Shown: positions 1 to 10,867 of the stretch, piece after piece
Layout: each line of letters begins with the position of its first letter
Numbering within the stretch: the stretch's first letter is position 1
NCBI GenBank assembly: GCA_009746045.1
Contig: RPFO01000240.1
Location: 126,001-190,000 of the forward strand
Length of the DNA: 64,000 nucleotides
Origin: Mesostigma viride
Lineage: Eukaryota > Streptophyta > Mesostigmatophyceae > Mesostigmatales > Mesostigmataceae
Direction of reading: 5' to 3'
The notes under the pieces: generated by a model
What the model was told of the DNA's origin: nothing
Databases searched by the model: none
The model's input: only the letters and a program-made list of their open reading frames with translations
Translations under genes and position numbers: made by a program

Positions 1-737
1 ATGCCTTGTGCTTGGCCTTGTTACCCTTGCACCTTGCAGGTGATGAAAGACTGAGCTTGAAGACAATGGAAGAGAGACCAGAAAAAGAGTTTTATTTCTT
101 AGGCTGAGAGGTTAGGAAAAGAGGTACCTGGCCTTAGGAGCCAGTTTCTTTTTATACCTTTCTAGCTAGGAAGGATGACATCAGATGCTGATGTCATCAT
201 AGAAGCTTGTAGAAACATCTAAGCATATTCCCAGCATATTCTCAGTATATTCCAGGAATATTCCTGGCATATTCCTAGAACATTCCAAGGTCATTCTAGA
301 AAGGTTCTAATGAGCTGGCATGACAGTTGATTGCCAAATGTCCTCTGAACAATGTGCCACATCTAATGCTTAAGTGACACATGGTTTCTACTTGGAATGA
401 CAAGTGTAATCCAATGAGTCTATCCACTTGTCAGTCAATGGAATGCAACACTTGTCACTATGAGCTTCCAACACATGTCAGCTCATGGAATGGACACTTG
501 TCTACCAAAGAAGTACACCACTTGTCAAGCATGGAAGTGATGCTACTAGACCAACTCAGGTACAAGAGATCTATGGCCAAATATAGGACTATGGCACATG
601 AACATTGATCAGCTCATTGAGAGCAATTCATCTAACTTATCAAATCTATCAAATTCTCAGCCCTTGTGAAGTAAAACAAAGAAGAAGAAAGTCAGGCTGG
701 AATATAGTGTGGGCAGGTGGGTATATGATCCCCAACA
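1..737 (-). repeat. El1 3' LTR, truncated by window edge
   Basis: This matches 10905-11638 over its whole length apart from a 3-bp indel. The inner end is CCAACA (TGTTGG on the element strand), the canonical TG...CA terminus. The first 37 bp of the LTR lie outside the window. Confidence 0.95.
256..301. promoter_or_regulatory. Cluster of heat-shock-element-like dyads in El1 LTR
   Basis: Three perfect inverted GAA/TTC pairs with 2-nt spacing fall within 46 bp: GAATATTC at 256-263, GAACATTC at 278-285 and TTCTAGAA at 294-301. They sit in a stretch of repeated ATATTCC-like units from about 215. The same cluster occurs at 11157-11202 in the other LTR. nGAAnnTTCn is the heat-shock factor binding unit; its function here is inferred. 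Confidence 0.5.
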
Positions 738-745
738 CCCCCCTT
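738..745 (-). other. El1 polypurine tract
   Basis: On the element strand AAGGGGGG lies immediately upstream of the TGTTGG start of the 3' LTR, the expected position for the plus-strand primer. Confidence 0.8.
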
Positions 746-765
746 AGCCAGCTGAACACAAAGGA

Positions 766-1443
766 CTAAGTTGACATGAGTTTGCCACGCAGGGCAGTGA
801 ACCTGGCACGTGAAAGTGCCTTCGTCAGAAGATCAGCAAGCATGTCCTCGCCAGGACAATGCTTCATGGCGATGAGTCCCCTCTCCACCTTCTCCCGGAT
901 GAAATGGAAACGCACGTCAATGTGCTTCGTGCGCTTGGGATGAACAGGGTCACGAGCGAGTGCCACGGCGCCTGTGTTGTCGCAGAAGACAGGCGTGGGC
1001 CCCTGAACTGGATGCCCCAGCTCCCCCAACATGTGCCTCAGTGGAAGCACTAGCTGGGTTACGCTGCTAGCAGCAATGTACTCCGCCTCGCAGGAAGACA
1101 GGGCGGTAACGTGCTGCTTGCGGCTGCACCACTCGACTGCGGCCCCCCTGAACATCACTACATTGCCAGAGACAGATCTGCGTGTCTCAGGGCAGTTCCC
1201 CCAATCGGCATCCGTCCACCCCTCCAGCCCCCCTTGGCCACCATAGCGCAGTCCCAAGTCCTTGGTGTGGACAAGGTAGCGCACCACTCGCTTGGCCAGC
1301 TCCAAGTCGCCCTCCGTGGGTGCCTGCATGCATTGGGCCAGCTGGTTGACAGCAAAAGCAATGTCTGGGCGCGTCCATGTCGCGGCGTACATGAGAGCAC
1401 CAACAATCTGCTGAAAGAGTTGATGGTTTGGGGCATCACACAT
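766..1443 (-). pseudogene. El1 RNase H domain and pol C-terminus
   Basis: This is the end of copia pol. It reads from the connection region after RT through a complete copia RNase H. Visible motifs are TDADW with the first catalytic Asp, SSCEAEY with the Glu, FCDNTGA with the next Asp, KRTKHIDVRFHFIRE, and DMLADLLTKAL near the stop. RNase H removes the RNA template during reverse transcription in the particle. The segment is in a different frame from the RT upstream; the break falls at a five-base C run (1445-1449 on the plus strand), so one indel there explains the shift. It ends 28 bp before the 3' LTR. Confidence 0.9.
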
Positions 1444-1444
1444 T

Positions 1445-2560
1445 CCCCCTCGCGACGGGGACTACCAGGCACTATAGGGGTGTGCACAGGGTGAGGGGTA
1501 GAAAGCCCAAAACGGGCAGCAATAGCTTCAATGTAGGGCCGTTGGTGCATGGTAAGGGAACGAGACGCAGGGTCGATAGTAAGGGAAACACCGAGGAAAA
1601 GAGAGGGATTGTCCGACTCAGTGATTTGAAAAGTATTAGCCAAACGGCGAGACCAGGATGCCAGCCAGGAAGGGGAAGGATGAGCAGCAAGAATGTCATC
1701 GACGTGCACGAACACGAAACCACGAGACGAAGGGTAGTAATACAGGCACGCATCAGTTTGGCTTTGGATGGCGCCGTCAGAAAGAAGGTGTGCACGGAAC
1801 GTTTTATGCCAATTGCGTGGCGCTTGCTTGATGCCATACAAGCTGCGGTGCAGCTTCCACACAAGCACATCGCCATTGGCATCCCGCTCTTCAAAGCCAG
1901 TAGGGGGACGCACATAGACATCCTCCTGTAGGGGAGCATAGAGAAAAGCGGTTCGGACATCGAGCTGCTTGACAGTAAAGCCAGACGTGACAGCTAAAGC
2001 AAGAGCAAGTCGCACGGTGGACGCACGAACAGTGGGGGAAAAGACTTCATTAAAGTCGATACCTTCACGTTGGGCAAAACCTTTCACGACAAACCTGGCC
2101 TTGTGACGGCCGTCGGACTTGACAGCAAATACCTACCGGGAAGGGAGGACCTTGGCACCGGCGGGCAAAGTACGCGGGCTCACAAGCGAGTATACTGCAT
2201 GATCACGAATGCTATTAATTTCGCTCAACATCGCAGCCCGCCACTCTGGACTGTTGTTAGCCTCAGTAAAGGAGACGGGAAGGGAAACGTCACTGCCAGT
2301 AAAATGCACTGTGTCAAAAAGATCACGAACTGACTGGTAATGCGGAAAAAAACGAGCCCATTTAGGCGACACCGTGACAGGGGGAGCATAGGTAGTAATC
2401 TCCATCGCGAGGGGTTCACGGGTGCTGCCGCAAAACATCAGCTCATCAGCAGTTGCCATGGCGACATTACCAGCTGGGCAGCGCAGAGATTGTACTTTGC
2501 AGTCGAGCAGCACTTGAAGTGGCAGTGACCGGTGGACCAGCAGACAGCTCCCGTGCGTCA
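1445..2560 (-). pseudogene. El1 reverse transcriptase
   Basis: Copia-type RT. After a linker with WRAAMLSEINSI the frame meets a TAG stop at 2130-2132, exactly where copia RTs have the Trp of the W-V-F-x-V-K motif, so a single G-to-A change is the likely lesion. Beyond the stop come KARFVVKGFAQREGIDF, LDVRTAFLYAPL with the first catalytic Asp, SLYGIKQAPRNW, and the active-site box FVHVDDIL, which has His in place of the usual Tyr. The frame upstream (gag-PR-IN) is offset by one more indel within 2467-2561. Confidence 0.9.
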
Positions 2561-4740
2561 CTTGGGGAGACGTCGTCAGTAGTTAGGACGGGCTGTGAAA
2601 AGTTTGGAGCACCGTCGAGCGCCTCCGGAACTGGTCTAGGACTTGGGACGTTGACTGCATCAGGACTTGGTGCGTCCGCTCCCTCGTGGCGAAGCTCCTC
2701 AGGAATATCCCTTCTGGTGGCGTCCAGAAACCTCGCCTGAGACCGGGTGACCGGTCCGCTAGGTTCGGCCAGAGAATTTGGCTGAACTTCTGCTACAGCC
2801 GGAAGATCAGTTGGTGAAGTTTCCTCCAGTGCGGCAGAACTTTCCAGAAGCGGCGCAGGAGTTGGCATGGCCCCATTGCGCCAGGCCTCATTGAAGGTGA
2901 CATGCAGGCGGCGAATGACATCCTTGGATTCTGGACGGTAAATGAGGTACGCCGGCGATTCCAGATCATAGCCGACGAAGATTCCAGGCAGAGCCTTGGC
3001 CTCCAGCTTGCCACGTGGGCCCTCCACCCGATAGAAGGCAGGGCAGCCGAAAATTCGAAGATTCGAGAGATCCGCATTGCGACCGGTGAGCAGGAAGTGT
3101 GGCGTGGCACCTCCAGGATTCGAGCTAGACGGCAGGCGGTTAAGTATATAAACCGCGCAATTGAAGGCTAGTGCCCAGAATCCTTTGGGCAAACCGGCAT
3201 GCGTGAGCATTGCCAGTGTCATGCCCATGGTCAGACCCCACAGCCGCTCCGCCACTCTGTTCTGCTCAGGAGTGTAGGGGCTGGAGAACTCCTGGTGCAC
3301 TCGGTGTTCAGCGCAGACGGCCCGCCACGCCTGCCCAGTGAAGACTGCGTCATTGTCGGTCCGGAGAAGAATCGAACCGTTGGAGAAGGGGCGAATTTCG
3401 CGCGCGAGCAGCTGCTGTAGGGCGTCAACAGCCTCGTCCTTGTGTCGAAGCGGAAAGCACCATCGCCAGCGGGTAGCATCGTCGGTGAAGCCGAGCATGT
3501 AGCGGGCGCCTCCAATTGCTGGCTGCATCGGCCCGAGAATGTCGCTGTGAAGCTTGGCTCGGGGAACAGTCGATCGGAGCTGTCCAGGCGAAAATGAGCG
3601 CCTCTTGATGAAGCCAGCAGGGCAGGATGGGCAGCCAGGCGATGACAGGCTCCTCGAAAAAAGGTTAGACTCCGGAATGGCGGCCAGCCTCTTGATCCGA
3701 TCTTCGCCAGCATGCCCAAGACGCCAGTGCCAGAGCAGGCTCGCCGGCCGCTCGATGGCCGTGGCAGCCATTGCCGCCTCGTCGCGCTCCGCAGGTAACA
3801 CGTAGATGTTGTTCTGCAGCGCAATCTTGTGCGTCTCGTTGTCCAGCACCACTGTCTGCTCGGTGAGGTCGACTTTGTGGCCATCCTTGGCGAGCTGCCC
3901 AGCTGATAGCAGTCGGGCGCTCAAGCCGGGCACGAAGAGCGCACCATTCAGGTGCACATGCTGGTTGGGCAGTTTGAGCCGAATCGTGCCCACTCCCGTC
4001 GCGCGAAGACGTCCTCCTGATCCGACGATGTTCCTAGTGGTGGGGGTGAGGGACACAAAGTCAGTGCGGCATGGGGACATGTGGCTGCTTGCAGCGGAGT
4101 CCAGAACCCAGGCAGGGGGCTTGGGGCTATACTGCGTGAGTGCAGCAGCCTCCTGCGACGGCGCCGACTCGGCGATGGTGGTGAAGACGAAGCCCTCCGG
4201 CAGCTCCGCGGCCTCCTGGGTGTTGTTGGCCACGCTTCCGCCAGGTGAGGTCTCCTTCTTGGTCGCTTGGTTGCCCCTCCTGCGCTGGTTGCCCCGCCGT
4301 CCTTGGTTCTTGCTTCGTGGCTTGAGCTGGGAGTTCTTTTGCCAGCACTGGGTCTCCGCATGCCCACTCCTGTTGCAGTAGGCGCAGTGCTTCCTCTCAC
4401 CACCCTTGTTGGCAGTGTGGAAAGCTTGACCTTGGGCTGGCTCCTCCTTGGTAGCTTGAGAAGGCCGTCCTCCCAGCAGCATGTCCTCCGCCTCCAGCAG
4501 CGCAGCCTTGACCTCCTCCAAGCTGTCCTCCTCTTTGAAGTGCGCTGAAATCAGGGCAGGGCGATATCGGTCAGGCAGGCCGCTCTTGAGAATAGCCGCA
4601 AAATCTTGGTCGCTCATGACGCCTCCCACCGCACGGTAGTCCGCCAGCAGCAGCAATCCACGTAGGATATGCTGCCCCATGGTCTCCCCAGGCTTCATTT
4701 GCAGCCGGTGAAGCTGAATCCTGAGGTCCATGCGGTGACT
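2467..4740 (-). pseudogene. El1 gag C-terminus, protease and integrase
   Basis: This continues gag from the piece at 10494-10848 once El2 is removed. In order it has a copia gag core (MDLRIQLHRLQMKPG), one CCHC knuckle CAYCNRSGHAETQC, the protease motif WVLDSAASSHM, and an integrase with an H-H-C-C finger (LWHWRLGHAG, CPSC). The DDE residues are in HSDILGP, RTDNDAVF and NRVAERLWG. The GKLEAKA...FVGYD stretch is the usual copia integrase C-terminal region. Protease before integrase is the canonical copia order and contrasts with the neighbouring elements. The frame is lost near 2467-2561 before RT. Confidence 0.92.
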
Positions 4741-4745
4741 CTTGG

Positions 4746-5246
4746 AGTTGCAATCTGTTGCTTGACCGAAATGCGTGTATAAACTGGTGCATGCATAATG
4801 GAATGTAAATCTGTGAAACAATACTCACAATTGCTGCACACAGCTTGTGTACATGACCATGGTGGCAGTATAGCCAAGCTGATGCATTATAACTAGTGGT
4901 CGCGCTGACTGTTGAGCACTGACTGTCGGTCAGGCTGTTGAAGTCGTGCCAAGGATTGATGAGATAAAACACCCCTTCAGCGGGCAGACGAATACGGCAA
5001 TATTCCCTGCTAATGGATATTTGTAAATGGTTCTAGAAGCGTCTAGAAGCATTGTGCAACGCTGGCGTAACGCTAGTTCAGTGTGCCTCTTGGAAATCGC
5101 TAATGCACATGACATGTGATTGGTGCAATGACGATAAGGCCTATCGCAATCTTGGGGTTGCACACATGACTTGTAACCATATAAGTTGATAATAAACCCA
5201 GGCACCTAGTGCCGCATTCTTGCAAGCATCATTCTCAATCTCAACT
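4746..5246 (+). repeat. El2 5' LTR
   Basis: 501 bp, beginning AGTTGCAATC and ending TCTCAACT. It contains a TTCTAGAA dyad near 5032 and closely spaced TCTAGAAGC repeats. It is followed by CGTACTCAAAAGC, which does not begin with TGG and so is not a standard tRNA 3'-end primer site. Confidence 0.95.
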
Positions 5247-5270
5247 CGTACTCAAAAGCTGCTATTTACA

Positions 5271-6227
5271 ATGGCTCGCGGTTCCCGTTCCGACACGGAC
5301 GCCATTCAGTTGACTGGCGATGGTGCCGATGCTTACAAGGAGCTGCGACAGCACGAACTGGTGGTTCGCATGCTGCCAGAGCCGTTGGCCGACAAGGCTA
5401 CGGACAAGGAAAACCGTGACTTTGTCTGGGCAATCAAGGCCTGGGAGGAGAAAGTCCGCACGGTAGTAAAGACTCCCGCGCAGATTTTTCGGATCTTGCG
5501 GGGGGCTCCACTGGCCAGCAAAGGGCCGCAGGCGGTGCGGGACCTGATTCGGATCGCCCAGGAGAAGGCATGGGACTGGAATCAGTTCCTTGAGCGGCTC
5601 ACTGAGCTTCTCGCGCCGACAGGGCTGGTGAAGTCCATCAAGGACGTCATGCAGATTCTGACGTTCGAAGTGTCCGGTGACACTGCCAAGGCCACGCTGG
5701 CCTTCGAGCGGATGCTCGAAGAAACCAATCTAAAATTTGCTGATGATTTTTCGGTGGTCCTGTTCTTGGGCAAGGCCCTTGGCAGCGGTGCTATGTCAGA
5801 AAGCACTGTGCAGAGTCTGGCGTCCGTCCTGACCAAGGAGAAGCTGGCGAGCAAGGCTGCTGCTTTCGCCTGCATCCGCGAGATCATGGCGCTCGGTGGC
5901 GCTGCTCAAGAGCTGGCCGGCAAGGGTGCCGTGAAGCCGACGCCAGCAGTCAATGCCGATGGCCCTGCCATCAGGGCCGTTTTTGGCGCCGGTGACGGGC
6001 GCCTGAAGTGTCCTCGCTGCCAGGGGACTGGTCACACCCGCGAGACCTGCAAGGCCAACAAGGCTTTCCCGTTGGGGACGAACCTGTGTGGCAAGTGCCA
6101 TAAGCCAGGGCACAAGGCCCGGTTTTGCAAGTCGCGGACTGCTGCCAACCAGGCGGACAATGTTGGCAAGGCTGGGCCTATTAGGCGCCAGCGGTTCACG
6201 TGGGTGCGCAATGCTCAGGAAAACTGA
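5271..6227 (+). CDS. El2 Gag
   Basis: A 318-aa capsid/nucleocapsid protein. I start it at the first ATG after the LTR, 24 bp past the LTR end; the open frame reaches back into the LTR but has no earlier ATG. The middle is a helical gag core. The C-terminus has two zinc knuckles, CPRCQGTGHTRETC and CGKCHKPGHKARFC, both CX2CX4HX4C, followed by a basic tail. It should package the element RNA. The pol frame overlaps the last 43 bp (6185-6227) in the -1 frame, with AAAAC directly before the gag stop as a possible slip site. Confidence 0.88.
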   Translation: MARGSRSDTDAIQLTGDGADAYKELRQHELVVRMLPEPLADKATDKENRDFVWAIKAWEEKVRTVVKTPAQIFRILRGAPLASKGPQAVRDLIRIAQEKAWDWNQFLERLTELLAPTGLVKSIKDVMQILTFEVSGDTAKATLAFERMLEETNLKFADDFSVVLFLGKALGSGAMSESTVQSLASVLTKEKLASKAAAFACIREIMALGGAAQELAGKGAVKPTPAVNADGPAIRAVFGAGDGRLKCPRCQGTGHTRETCKANKAFPLGTNLCGKCHKPGHKARFCKSRTAANQADNVGKAGPIRRQRFTWVRNAQEN

Positions 6228-8839
6228 AGGCCCCAGGGCAGGACAGCGCTATGGAGCATAGGAGGCTCCTGGCAGTAGACGATGTAGGCAGTTTTATGGC
6301 CGATGCTGCGGATGTTAAGGCAATATCAAACTTGATCAATACAGATCCAATTTTCAAGTATGCCTGTGCGTCTCGGTTTCACATCTTCTTTGGCCATGGA
6401 ACAAACGCTTACAAGTTTGCTAGGGCTTTTGGTGGGGCGCCAATGCTGGAAGCATGTCGTGAGTGTTACGAAAATTGTCCACAATGTCAATCGTCGGGCC
6501 CCAAGCCTCCTCGCCACCATGTAAAGCATCCACCTGCGAGAAAGGGGGAAATCGTAGGTGATGTGCTGTTCTGGGCACACATGCCATACTTTATTGCAAT
6601 AGATAGATATGCTCACAACGTAGCTGTAGTTCCTTTGCGTCATATGGAAGCCGCCGACCTGGCAGAAGCCATTGATGTCTCTTCGTCCTTTTTCTCACCA
6701 CTGGAGTCAATACAGATGGACAGGCAGTTCGCGTGTCTAGAGGGCCAGCCTGGATTTGAATGCCTCAAGACAGTTGGGCGTGAGGACCACACTGGTCAGG
6801 GTATAGTGGAGCGTGCCGTGCAAGAATTCAAGCAAGCTGCACGGAGACAAGGTGATGCATCCCTTTCAGCATATGCAGCCCGCCTCATGTGGGCGTTGCG
6901 GATTTGTGCATGCCTTAATCGGCGTGTGTTGTTGTCCATTCCTTCTCGCAATGTGGTGATAACAGCTGAGGGATTGCAGCACGGCCACTACCCACCAGAG
7001 ATAGAAGAGGAGTGGGCACGCCATTTGCAGGGTAGATTTGCCAACCTGGTACGAAGGGATACACGTAGGCCGGTTACCGCCTATAGTGTAGGAGACCTGG
7101 TTTGGGTGCATAAAGAGGGCCCCTTTGGAAAGAGGGGACAGTGGAATGGTCCAGCCACGGTAGTGTCCGTGGATGGGAGTGTGCGCAAGGCCGTTGTTTC
7201 CTTGCAGGACAAGCAACACCACATCCCGTGGAGCAAGCTCAAGCACTATCAACCGAACACAAGTGCGTGGGAGCGCCTTCTGCACTACTACGAGGACGCG
7301 GACAACTTCTTGCGGCCTCCACCAGGTGACGTGATGGCTCCTCTTTTACCCATGCCTGCCTCTGACCCTATGCAAATGTCTGCCGAAGCTCGGGAGGTAG
7401 AGGACGATGAGCATGTTGAGGAGGACGGTGATCTGGTGGCACTTGCTGCAGATGTGCAGAGCTTAGCTCGCGAGCCCCCTGCTGACCTGCGCGAGGGTAG
7501 TAGGGAGGGCATTACCCCTGCCGTTAGCCAGGGTCCGGCTGCCGTTAGTCAGCCTCGCCGGGGTGGTGGGTTGCTCAGCAAGATTGTTCTAGGGCTGCGC
7601 CGGGACAATAACATGGGGTTAGGCTCCCTTCGCCGCCCACCACAGACTGCAGGCGTACCCCCTCAGCTGGGCCCGAGCACTGCAGTCATCTCTTCCTTGT
7701 TAACCTCTAGGGCGCTGAATTGTGGGCTCCTCATTGATACCCAGGCCCAGGTCTCTATTATCGGGGCCAACTGTGTAGACTTTCCTTTGCTGCCCTCTCA
7801 TTGGACTCAGGTCACTGATTTTGCTAGGTCAGGGTCCTACAAGGTCCTGGGGGAATTTCCCTTAACCATACTCGGCGCAGACACGCCCATGTGTGTGGTA
7901 GAGGGGTATGATGGGCCCGCCTTATTAGGACAGCCGTTCTTGACGCTACCCGGGGTTACAGTGAGCAGCACACAGCTGTCCCGAGCGGGGTTTGGCTGCA
8001 TGCGATTGAATAATTTTTCCCTCGATGTCGCTGCTCGGGGTCTCTCATTGCCTATGGTGGCTGCCATGAAAGGGGTAGAGTACAAGGATTCTGAATTGCC
8101 TCCTGCCCGCGATCTTCTCACCCCTAAAGCCCTCACCCCTGACAGCTTGGGGATTAGCTTCCACGATGTTGCCACTGAAAGCCCCATGTCCTTCCATGAT
8201 GTTGCCAGGCACGTCTCAACCGAGGAAGGGCTAGACAATACCCAAGGGGCTATGCTGGCTGCAGGGGATCGATGGTTAGGACTGGGTTGTGTGGAGCCAG
8301 TGGACCTAGTCCCAAGGGATGGTCGGTTGCTTCGTTTCAAATGGACCTTCCAGATGAAGCCGGTTCCCGGCACTGACAGGAAAGTAGAGTTTGCTAGACC
8401 TGTGGTACTAGAATTTTCTGGATCTTCTGACCTGCCCTCCTCAGCCCTGACCGCCCCGGGCTTAAATAAAGACACTTGGCGATTGTTAGTGTGCTTTCAT
8501 CTCGGGCGCCTCAACAAAGGCTTGCCGCATGGCTCCGCGGTGCTGGATTTTTCTAAGGCCTTCCTTAACGGGGATTCAGATGAGACGGCTAAATTGTGGG
8601 AGGGCACCACACCGCTGTATCTTAGGACACCCAAGATGTGGGAACCTATTGTGGGCAAGAAGTTCATGAGGTTGGTGAAGGCTGTGGATGGGACCGTGGC
8701 CGGGCCGCGGGCGTGGCGCAAGAGTTTAGAGCGCCTTCTACTTAACCGCGCACGCATGATGTACAGCGACCTGGACCCCTCCTTGTTTTGTTGGTGTCTG
8801 GAAGGGGGAGCTCGTGTTTGTTTTCGTGCATGCCGATGA
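6185..8839 (+). pseudogene. El2 Pol part 1: integrase, protease-like domain, RT N-terminal half
   Basis: The frame opens at 6185 and overlaps gag, with no credible ATG, so a -1 shift from gag is the likely mode of expression. In order: an integrase H-H-C-C finger (FHIFFGHG, CRECYENCPQC); DDE residues in VGDVLFW, QMDRQF and GIVERAV (Glu codon 6809-6811); an SH3-like module (VGDLVWVHKEGPFGKRG); then a retropepsin-like fold with IDTQAQVSII and ALLGQPFL; then RT with FKWTFQMK and DFSKAFLNG (near 8548). The protease lies after the integrase, the reverse of standard copia. The frame runs out at 8839, just before the active-site box continues in the +1 frame. A five-base G run at 8804-8808 is the likely site. 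Confidence 0.88.
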
Positions 8840-9770
8840 CTGTGACTGCCTGGGGCCACGGGAGTGGATTGTGTGGTTCCATTCGCTCGTGCACTCAGTG
8901 TACCCTGTGGGCAAGCTCGTCTTTAGGGAGCCGGGCAAGATCGTGCCCTTCATGGGCATGGACACTATTCTCGATCACGATGAGCAAGGGCAGTGGGTCA
9001 TGTTGCTGCATCCTAAGGGTAGCTATGTCCCCGACCTGGTCAAGGAGGTCATGGCCCGCACTGGGCCTATCCTTCCCTCTGAGTGTGGTGCGCTGCGTGG
9101 CAAACTCAATTGGCTTGCGTGTACCACGAGCCCTGACTTGGCTGTCCTTAGTCGGTTGACAGACGATGTTCTCTGCTTGTTGGCCCGCCCGGTTGTAGCT
9201 GAGTATGTGCAGGCCTCACCGGGGTTGGTCCTGCAGGGTGTTGACTGGGACAAGCCCATCGAGCTAGGGGCTTATTGTGACAGTTCTTTGGATGCGCGGG
9301 TGCTCACCAAGATGCGTGGTAGGTGTGCGGCTGTTAGCTATATCTCAAACGCTGACCAATCTGCGCCATCCTCCATCTTTGCGTGGTTCTCACGTCTACA
9401 CCGCCGTGTGTATGTGGGGTCGGACACCGCCGAGGCGCGTGCGTATTGCGAGGCTGCAAGTGAGCTCGCGTATTTCCACGCGCTACTCTGCTGGATCCTC
9501 AAGCTGGGCGGTCTCACCACACGCATCGATCGCGTCATGCGCACCGACAGCCAAGCGCTGGTGGACTTCATTGAGAACCCCTACGCTCGCACGAGAGACC
9601 TTGACTTCCTCCGGGTGAAGGAATTTTCTGATGCGCTCCATACCGAGCACGTGGCAGGCGACCAGAATTGCTCGGATGCTCTTACCAAGCTCTATAGCTC
9701 CGCCAAGGCACAGTATACTCTTCTTAGGCACCAAATGAACAATATGTCGCTGGGTCAGCCACGGCACTAG
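8809..9770 (+). pseudogene. El2 Pol part 2: RT active site and RNase H
   Basis: Continues RT in the +1 frame: VFVHADD is the catalytic box (His-Ala-Asp-Asp instead of Tyr-x-Asp-Asp). Then come the thumb and connection with GALRGKLNWLA, and RNase H with GAYCDSS, SDTAEARA, MRTDSQALVDF and NCSDALTKL. There is no start codon suited to separate translation, so I treat it as the broken-off end of pol. With an almost perfect LTR pair the break is either very recent or a sequencing error. Confidence 0.88.
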
Positions 9771-9987
9771 TTGAGATGTCGTGGAGTGTGAATGGCCCCT
9801 TGACTCGGGTTTTACCTTGGTAGGTTTTCCCGGTAGCGATGCTATGGTGTAATTTGTTTGGCGGGGGATTACCCTCCAAAACCATGTGGGGCCTAAGGTG
9901 CGTTCATGATGGCAAGGCCTGCGCGGCCGTAGTTCTTACAGATTTGAGTACGCAGTCCTATTGCCACATGAAAAAAGAAAGGGCTGG
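9771..9987 (+). other. El2 3' untranslated region with polypurine tract
   Basis: This short stretch between the pol stop and the 3' LTR holds no gene. It ends in a purine-rich run at 9971-9987 (AAAAAAGAAAGGGCTGG), the likely plus-strand primer. The same kind of tract precedes the 3' LTRs of El5, El6 and El9. Confidence 0.75.
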
Positions 9988-10488
9988 AGTTGCAATCTGT
10001 TGCTTGACCGAAATGCGTGTATAAACTGGTGCATGCATAATGGAATGTAAATCTGTGAAACAATACTCACAATTGCTGCACACAGCTTGTGTACATGACC
10101 ATGGTGGCAGTATAGCCAAGCTGATGCATTATAACTAGTGGTCGCGCTGACTGTTGAGCACTGACTGTCGGTCAGGCTGTTGAAGTCGTGCCAAGGATTG
10201 ATGAGATAAAACACCCCTTCAGCGGGCAGACGAATACGGCAATATTCCCTGCTAATGGATATTTGTAAATGGTTCTAGAAGCGTCTAGAAGCATTGTGCA
10301 ACGCTGGCGTAACGCTAGTTCAGTGTGCCTCTTGGAAATCGCTAATGCACATGACATGTGATTGGTGCAATGACGATAAGGCCTATCGCAATCTTGGGGT
10401 TGCACACATGACTTGTAACCATATAAATTGATAATAAACCCAGGCACCTAGTGCCGCATTCTTGCAAGCATCATTCTCAATCTCAACT
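9988..10488 (+). repeat. El2 3' LTR
   Basis: 501 bp, identical to the 5' LTR except for one substitution. Followed directly by the CTTGG target duplication. Confidence 0.95.
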
Positions 10489-10493
10489 CTTGG

Positions 10494-10848
10494 TGAGCTT
10501 TTGTTGCTCGTAGACCTCCCTCAGCGTCTTGTAGAGCTTGCTGCCAGATTGGTCTGGCACGAGCGATAGGATGCGCCTCGCTTCTCCCACAAGTGCAGCT
10601 GAGATGACAAGGCCAACAGCTTGGTCAGCCTTGCGGTCCTGCCTGGTGCCCAGCAGGACGTCCTTAACCTCATAGAAGGAACAGAAACCCTCAAGAGATG
10701 TCTTGGTCTCCTCCCAGCCACGTAGGCTTGTGCCATCGAATTTCAGCACTATCTTGGAGCACACATTCAGCATAGGAGTGTAGTCGACGTCGCTTGCCAT
10801 GGAGCTTGTAGCTGGGCTGGGTTTCTTGGTGGTCTTCTTGGAGCTCAT
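10494..10848 (-). pseudogene. El1 Gag N-terminus
   Basis: This begins at an ATG (10846-10848) four bases past the primer site and gives a lysine-rich start (MSSKKTTKKPS), then a copia gag N-terminal domain including VLKFDGTSLRGWEETK. It stops being gag at the El2 boundary. The frame rejoins at 4740 after removal of El2 and one CTTGG copy (REVYEQQKLTK continuing into SHRMDL). It encodes the N-terminal part of the capsid. Confidence 0.9.
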
Positions 10849-10851
10849 GAA

Positions 10852-10867
10852 GATTCCTCCGATACCA
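10852..10867 (-). other. El1 primer-binding site (initiator tRNA-Met type)
   Basis: TGGTATCGGAGGAATC on the element strand follows the 5' LTR end directly. The start matches the TGGTATC... site used by many plant copia elements and is complementary to the 3' end of initiator tRNA-Met. Confidence 0.75.

Larger units (their letters stand above)
4746..10488 (+). mobile_element. El2: divergent copia-like LTR retrotransposon
   Basis: A 5.7-kb element with two 501-bp LTRs that differ at one position (ATAAGTTG versus ATAAATTG near the 3' end). It is flanked by CTTGG at 4741-4745 and 10489-10493. Its ends are AGTTG...CAACT, not TG...CA. Gag and pol overlap in different frames and the RT frame breaks once. 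The domain order is gag, integrase, protease-like, RT, RNase H. It is nested in the gag gene of El1 in the opposite orientation. Confidence 0.95.

Noticed and set aside
381-608. 75-aa frame in the El1 LTR, repeated at 11282-11509
   Set aside because: It is identical because the LTRs are; the composition is that of repeated CACTTGTC sequence, and it runs antisense to the element.
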